A stretch of DNA of 64,000 nucleotides from Bacteroidales bacterium (GTDB lineage: Bacteria; Bacteroidota; Bacteroidia; Bacteroidales; WCHB1-69). Position numbers and translations under genes: made by a program. The notes beneath the pieces are model-generated. The model had not been told where the DNA came from and ran no database searches. It saw only the letters and a list, made by a program, of their open reading frames with translations. The stretch spans positions 1-64,000 of the forward strand of contig JAFRUI010000011.1 of NCBI GenBank assembly GCA_017438945.1, read 5' to 3'. This document shows positions 60,501 through 64,000 of this stretch, piece by piece. The first letter of the stretch is position 1; every line of letters starts with the position of its first letter.

Positions 60501-63500
60501 TTTCCAAACAGGAACCACTTTCACCGGCTTGAACGCGGGCAACTACACGCTGACCGTCAAGAACAATGCCGGATGCACCAACTCGAAAGAATACACCATA
60601 ACCTCCGTCGGCAGCACCGTGACCGCCCAGGCGCAAGCCCAAAATCCTTGTGTCGGTGGTAATTTGACACTGAACGGCAGTTCTAACGCCTCGTCAGGTG
60701 TCACCTACTCATGGACTGCGCCCAATGGCGACACCTATGACGGTCAAAATCCCACCATCGAAAACGTCGCTACAACTGATAACGGTGTTTACAGGCTTAC
60801 TGTCACGGAAACAGCCACCGGTTGTTCCAACACGGCAACTGTCACCGTCACGGTGAAGGAGCAACCCACGGTTAGTATTTCCGCCAATCCGTCCGTATGT
60901 CCCGGTGCCAACCTCAACATCATGGTTGACGGACAAAACGGCACACTGTCAGCCACCGGTCTTCCAAATGGAGTGACTTTGTCCAACGGTTTCATCACAG
61001 GTTCTATTTCAACTCCGGGAACCTACAACTACACTATCAGTAACACATCAGATTGCGGCACAGCTACTGCTGATGGTTCCATCACGGTGTATGAGCTTCC
61101 CGCCATCACCTTTACCGGCACGCCCAGCTTCTGCGAAGGTTCCAGCACCACCATCGGTGTGGAAGAGACATACAATAGTTATATATGGAGCAACAACAAC
61201 AACAGCAACAGTAGCATCACCGTCAGTACGGCCGGCAATTATAGTGTCACTGTCACCGACAGCCACAACTGCCAGAACAACGCCACACAGACAGTGACGA
61301 TGAACTCTCTGCCTGCAGCACCCACCTTCAATGTTACGGACAACACCAACTGTGATCCGTTCAACGGAGTTATCACGGTCACCGCGCCTGTGGGTACTGG
61401 ATTCACCTACTCCATTGACGGCACGGATTTCCAAGAATCTCCCGTTTTCGATGGACTGGAGTCTGATGACCACACCATTACTGTTCAAGACGGCAACGGA
61501 TGTAAATCTTCAGGAAATGCCTTCGTGGACGATTTATCCAAACCTGTTCAAGATAGTATCACCGTCAATGCCATCAACAGCTACGAGTGGAACGACACCA
61601 TGTACGAGGAATCCGGTGACTATACTGTGACCTTCCCTGCCGCTGCCGCCAATGGATGCGACTCCACCGTCACGCTGCACCTCACGATAACATCCTCCGT
61701 AACCAACGACATCTACGAGACGGCCTGCGATTCTTACACATGGGGAGACGAGACCTACACCACCGACGGCGACTACTCTGAAACATATATGGCCGCGAGC
61801 GGTGTGGACAGTGTGGTGACGCTGCACTTGACCATCCTCAAACCGAATGCCGGCACTGTGACGATCAGCGGTAACGACGCCATCTGCCAAAGCGAAAGTG
61901 CGGAACTCACCGCTTCTGTTGACGGCAACAATGGCAACGTGACCTACCTTTGGAACACTAACGATACGGATGCCTACATCACCGTCAATCCGACAGCAAC
62001 CACCGACTACAGTGTGACGGCCACGGCCACTTTGACCGCCAATGAAGTCACCTGTACCGCCACGGCCGAAGCAACCTTCACCGTCACGGTGAACATGCCT
62101 ACCACGGGCACCGAAACCGTGACCGCTTGCGAAAGCTATGAGTGGCACGGCAACACCTATACTGCAAGCACCAACACCCCGACTTGGACCACTACTAATG
62201 CAGCTGGCTGCGACTCCATCGTCACCTTGAATCTGACCATCAACCACAGCACCAATGGCACCGAAACCGTTACCGCCTGCGATAGTTATGAGTGGCACGG
62301 CACTACCTATACTGCAAGCACCAACACCCCGACTTGGACCACCACCAATGCGACAGGCTGCGACTCCGTGGTGACGTTGAACATCACCATCAACCACAGC
62401 ACTGCAGGTATCGAGGAGGTGACCGCATGCGACAGCTACGTGTGGCACGGCAACACCTATACTGCAAGCACCAACACCCCGACTTGGACCACCACCAATG
62501 CGGCAGGCTGCGACTCCGTGGTGACGTTGAACCTCACCATCAACCACAGCAGCGCAAGTACCGAAACCGTGACTGCTTGCGAAAGCTATGAGTGGCACGG
62601 CACCACCTATACTGAAAGTACCAACACCCCGACGTACACCACTACCAACGCTGCAGGTTGCGACTCTGTAGTCACGCTGAACCTCACCATCTACAAACCT
62701 GCAAACCAGGTCTATCGTGTCACCCGTTGCGAAACCTACACATGGACGGATGGAAACGGTGAAACTTACACCCAAAGCGGCACACACACCCACGCGCATA
62801 AGGATGCCAATGGATGCGATCAGGTGGACACCCTCTACCTGACCATCAACGCCCTTCCTACAGTGACCATCAATGGCGATACCTCCTTCTGTGAAGGCGC
62901 CAGCACGACGCTCACGGCTACTGCAGGATACAACTACTCGTGGGAAGACGGATCCACCAACCAAAGTCTCACCGTCACAGAAAGCGGTGACTACACGGTG
63001 ACCGTCACGGATGGCAACAACTGCCAGAACACGGCAACCGCTACGGTGAACGTGCTGGCAAAACCCACCGCACCCACACTTACCCATACAGACAACACCA
63101 GCTGCACCACCCCGAACGGTGTCATCACCGTCACCAACGCTGCCGATGGTCTCACCTACTCTATTGACGGTACGAACTTCTCAACTGCCACTACTTTCAG
63201 CGGACTGAATGCCGGAGACTTTACCATCACGGTCAAGAATGAGAACGGTTGTGTCAACACGGCATCCATTACCGTGAACACAGCTGGCAACACCGTGAAT
63301 GCCACGGCTACCGCCAACACTCCATGCGCCGGCAGCGAACTGCAATTGACCGCAACGACAGAAACCACAAATGCGGCATTCGCATGGAGTGGTCCGAATG
63401 GTTACACCTCTAACGTACAGAACCCGACCCGCACCAATGCCAATGCGGACATGAACGGCAACTATACGCTCACCGTCACCGACCCGGCAACCTCTTGTTC

Positions 63501-64000
63501 CAAGACCACAACGGTCACCGTCACTGTCAACACACCGGCCGTCACATTGGCTGACATCACCGGCAAGACAGCTTGTTTAGGCGGAAATGTGACGCTCAAT
63601 GCTACTTTGACCGGCACACCCGCTGGTGAGGTTACCTACAGTTGGACCGGCCCGAACGACTTCACCTCAAACAATCAGAACGTCACGCTCAATAACATCA
63701 CGGCTGCACAAGGCGGTGAATACACCGTTGTCGCTACCGCCACACAAACTATCAACAGCACTACCTGTTCGGCCACGGATACCAAAACCGCAAACGTGAC
63801 CGTGAACATGCCCACCACAGGCATTGACGAGCAAACGGCCTGCGAGAGCTTCACTTGGAATGGTGTGACCTATACTGAAAGCACCAACGAGCCCACCATT
63901 ACGCTTCAGGCCGCCAACGGCTGCGACAGCGTGGTGACCTTGCATCTCACCATCAACAAACCTAGTCACCAGACCTACACGGTAACCGCTTACGACTCAT
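57532..64000 (+). CDS. Giant repeat adhesin (SprB-like), 5' part of >2,150 codons (3' end beyond window)
   Basis: An open plus-strand frame with no stop from ATG 57532 to the right edge. The signal peptide (KKQLTFLCALLFLMAGATFAQ) is followed by a unique N-terminal domain (about residues 22-390, PCMD-like/jelly-roll-like beta sequence, LPNSDFDNWSRLNGNGDDIPTSW). Some 20 or more Ig-like repeats then follow, with recurring TVTVNPLPTVTLS and CEGSSTTI cores. Four near-identical 50-residue units lie at 62107-62706 (GTETVTACESYEWHGNTYT ... NAAGCDSVVTLNLTINHS), with degenerate copies near 61710 and 63800. Each of these units has two Cys. Expected role: long surface fibre exported by T9SS, for adhesion or gliding-like contact. 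The sorting domain would lie off the window. Confidence 0.9.
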   Translation, partial: MKKQLTFLCALLFLMAGATFAQGLYQLPNSDFDNWSRLNGNGDDIPTSWHAFNDAQCNLPWYISWIGCSSVTTNHNNRITGYGDSYAARLYATSVAGIIANGALSLGQTVVGSTDANTTANYIICKNGYDWSFEGIPDSLSFYAKQGDNIAMLGNSITKTFLYTSTTFKDITSTSTPYEGTWVGYTILKFSVKNKTNWTRFATAFKYSGASDLMGVDDNGNPTNTGATLHSNYALNTDDNYSTFLRPSKVMISFSTNEGSKEGNNNEKLDIDMLRMIYDKGLSSLKIGNTEIDSLRNKYNSAEYATHSGLTDAGTNSGHTHSNYDELICYSSDADFPQVSVTAKSKHILSCEVTQASTTNHYAIITVTHNDNSTFTDTIFFTNTALAPTVTLSNDGIYSVCQNGSVTMTASGDAASYQWSNGLGNSNTVTPPTGTVGTATYTVTGSTSNGCTTTATATVTVNPLPSVTLSNNHDQTLCAGTTIDNITATYAGGSASGSNMLGLTFNANNGTISGTPNGSGQYTITVTSTFTPSCGTASASGTITVNPAPTVTLSQNNVTACSGNAITPITVTTSGGNVSMSLPSGLTYSDETNEISGIPNEGGSITITNTGDCGTTNASCTVTVNPSPSVSLSNNKNQTLCNSSEFTTITVDYSGGNINVSGLNGTGLSYANGKISGSPTTGSHTYYVTVTSSSCGTVSDTGTVTVNSTPTVTLSPSSFSVCQNAAVEGLSVSPFNNTTQVSGLPAGLSFDNTTGQITGNPTAVGTFPISVTTTTNCGNAQTNGTITVKPLPTVTLSNSNIEVCEGSAISPVTVTATNCGNSNAVTLSNGLQFSGLSGNTGTISGTPDSAGTFTVTVNSNNQCGSASAEGTVAINSKPTVSINGPASLCQGVNETFTAEGNFTSCLWEDNSTDAPREIVSNQPGQHTYSVTVTGSNGCTNSTSTTVTVQSSPAEPNATVANNTNCSNPNGSITVTSPTGSNYTYSINGTDFQTGTTFTGLNAGNYTLTVKNNAGCTNSKEYTITSVGSTVTAQAQAQNPCVGGNLTLNGSSNASSGVTYSWTAPNGDTYDGQNPTIENVATTDNGVYRLTVTETATGCSNTATVTVTVKEQPTVSISANPSVCPGANLNIMVDGQNGTLSATGLPNGVTLSNGFITGSISTPGTYNYTISNTSDCGTATADGSITVYELPAITFTGTPSFCEGSSTTIGVEETYNSYIWSNNNNSNSSITVSTAGNYSVTVTDSHNCQNNATQTVTMNSLPAAPTFNVTDNTNCDPFNGVITVTAPVGTGFTYSIDGTDFQESPVFDGLESDDHTITVQDGNGCKSSGNAFVDDLSKPVQDSITVNAINSYEWNDTMYEESGDYTVTFPAAAANGCDSTVTLHLTITSSVTNDIYETACDSYTWGDETYTTDGDYSETYMAASGVDSVVTLHLTILKPNAGTVTISGNDAICQSESAELTASVDGNNGNVTYLWNTNDTDAYITVNPTATTDYSVTATATLTANEVTCTATAEATFTVTVNMPTTGTETVTACESYEWHGNTYTASTNTPTWTTTNAAGCDSIVTLNLTINHSTNGTETVTACDSYEWHGTTYTASTNTPTWTTTNATGCDSVVTLNITINHSTAGIEEVTACDSYVWHGNTYTASTNTPTWTTTNAAGCDSVVTLNLTINHSSASTETVTACESYEWHGTTYTESTNTPTYTTTNAAGCDSVVTLNLTIYKPANQVYRVTRCETYTWTDGNGETYTQSGTHTHAHKDANGCDQVDTLYLTINALPTVTINGDTSFCEGASTTLTATAGYNYSWEDGSTNQSLTVTESGDYTVTVTDGNNCQNTATATVNVLAKPTAPTLTHTDNTSCTTPNGVITVTNAADGLTYSIDGTNFSTATTFSGLNAGDFTITVKNENGCVNTASITVNTAGNTVNATATANTPCAGSELQLTATTETTNAAFAWSGPNGYTSNVQNPTRTNANADMNGNYTLTVTDPATSCSKTTTVTVTVNTPAVTLADITGKTACLGGNVTLNATLTGTPAGEVTYSWTGPNDFTSNNQNVTLNNITAAQGGEYTVVATATQTINSTTCSATDTKTANVTVNMPTTGIDEQTACESFTWNGVTYTESTNEPTITLQAANGCDSVVTLHLTINKPSHQTYTVTAYDS
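62107..62706 (+). repeat. Four tandem 150-bp coding repeats in the giant adhesin
   Basis: Unit starts at 62107, 62257, 62407 and 62557, exactly 150 bp (50 residues) apart, with long identical stretches such as CTATACTGCAAGCACCAACA. A fifth diverged unit begins at 62707. High DNA identity points to recent duplication or gene conversion. Confidence 0.9.

Noticed and set aside
61534..63087. A 517-codon minus-strand open frame with repeated sequence
   Set aside because: It is the antisense shadow of the tandem repeats in the giant adhesin; its repeats are copies of those DNA repeats and it has no start context or recognisable fold.

Overview
The window looks like a chromosomal segment from an uncultured or anaerobic Bacteroidales-type bacterium (phylum Bacteroidota). 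Four things support this: many genes have promoters with the TAnnTTTG -7 element typical of the phylum; several proteins carry type IX secretion (T9SS) C-terminal sorting domains (type A in the split gene and the M6 protease, type B/CHU_C in the 36.5-39.2 kb protein); the primary sigma factor is the short 287-residue form; and lineage-typical families occur (DUF3078, LptE-like lipoprotein, YitT, DPP5-like peptidase, flexirubin-type tyrosine ammonia-lyase). No phage, IS element, integrase, rRNA or CRISPR array was seen. There is one tRNA, tRNA-Glu(UUC).

Layout. 1-3.7 kb: a surface adhesin running off the left edge, preceded by a T9SS cargo gene split by an in-frame TAG; both sit in an AT-rich cassette whose two ends fall inside coding sequence. 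3.9-10.2 kb: a lipoprotein, a glutathione peroxidase/alpha-L-fucosidase pair, LptE-like protein, a sigma-54 activator and a LysM-esterase. 10.3-21.8 kb: a minus-strand aromatic-polyene-like locus (CrtI-type oxidoreductase, esterase, PaaK-type ligase, lipoprotein, tyrosine ammonia-lyase, ketoreductase, ketosynthase, methyltransferase, then HdrB-like and HdrA-like proteins). 21.9-32.4 kb, plus strand: DPP5-like peptidase, a TolC/HlyD/two-permease exporter, a glycosyltransferase and a LytS/LytTR-type two-component pair. 32.4-36.5 kb: a lipoprotein and a five-gene fragment of the S10 ribosomal operon with its own promoter and terminator. 36.5-57.3 kb: T9SS surface proteins and housekeeping genes (rpoN, asnS, rpoD, topA, pheT, an FMN adenylyltransferase, radical SAM protein, tRNA-Glu, small conserved proteins). 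57.5-64 kb: a giant Ig-like repeat adhesin running off the right edge.

The most unusual signal is not a gene. About twenty intergenic regions hold short tandem arrays, mostly with a 7-bp period, in several dispersed sequence families. Some are arranged as inverted pairs. Several run into coding sequence, where they supply stop codons, start codons, N-terminal extensions, or part of a secretion signal. Two palindrome families (a 28-nt one centred on GCGAATAATTATTCGC and a 30-nt one with GAGACGTTTC arms) are interspersed with them. The other points that stand out are the broken S10 operon, the compact tyrosine-ammonia-lyase/ketosynthase/Hdr locus without carrier protein, and the recombinational cassette at the left edge.
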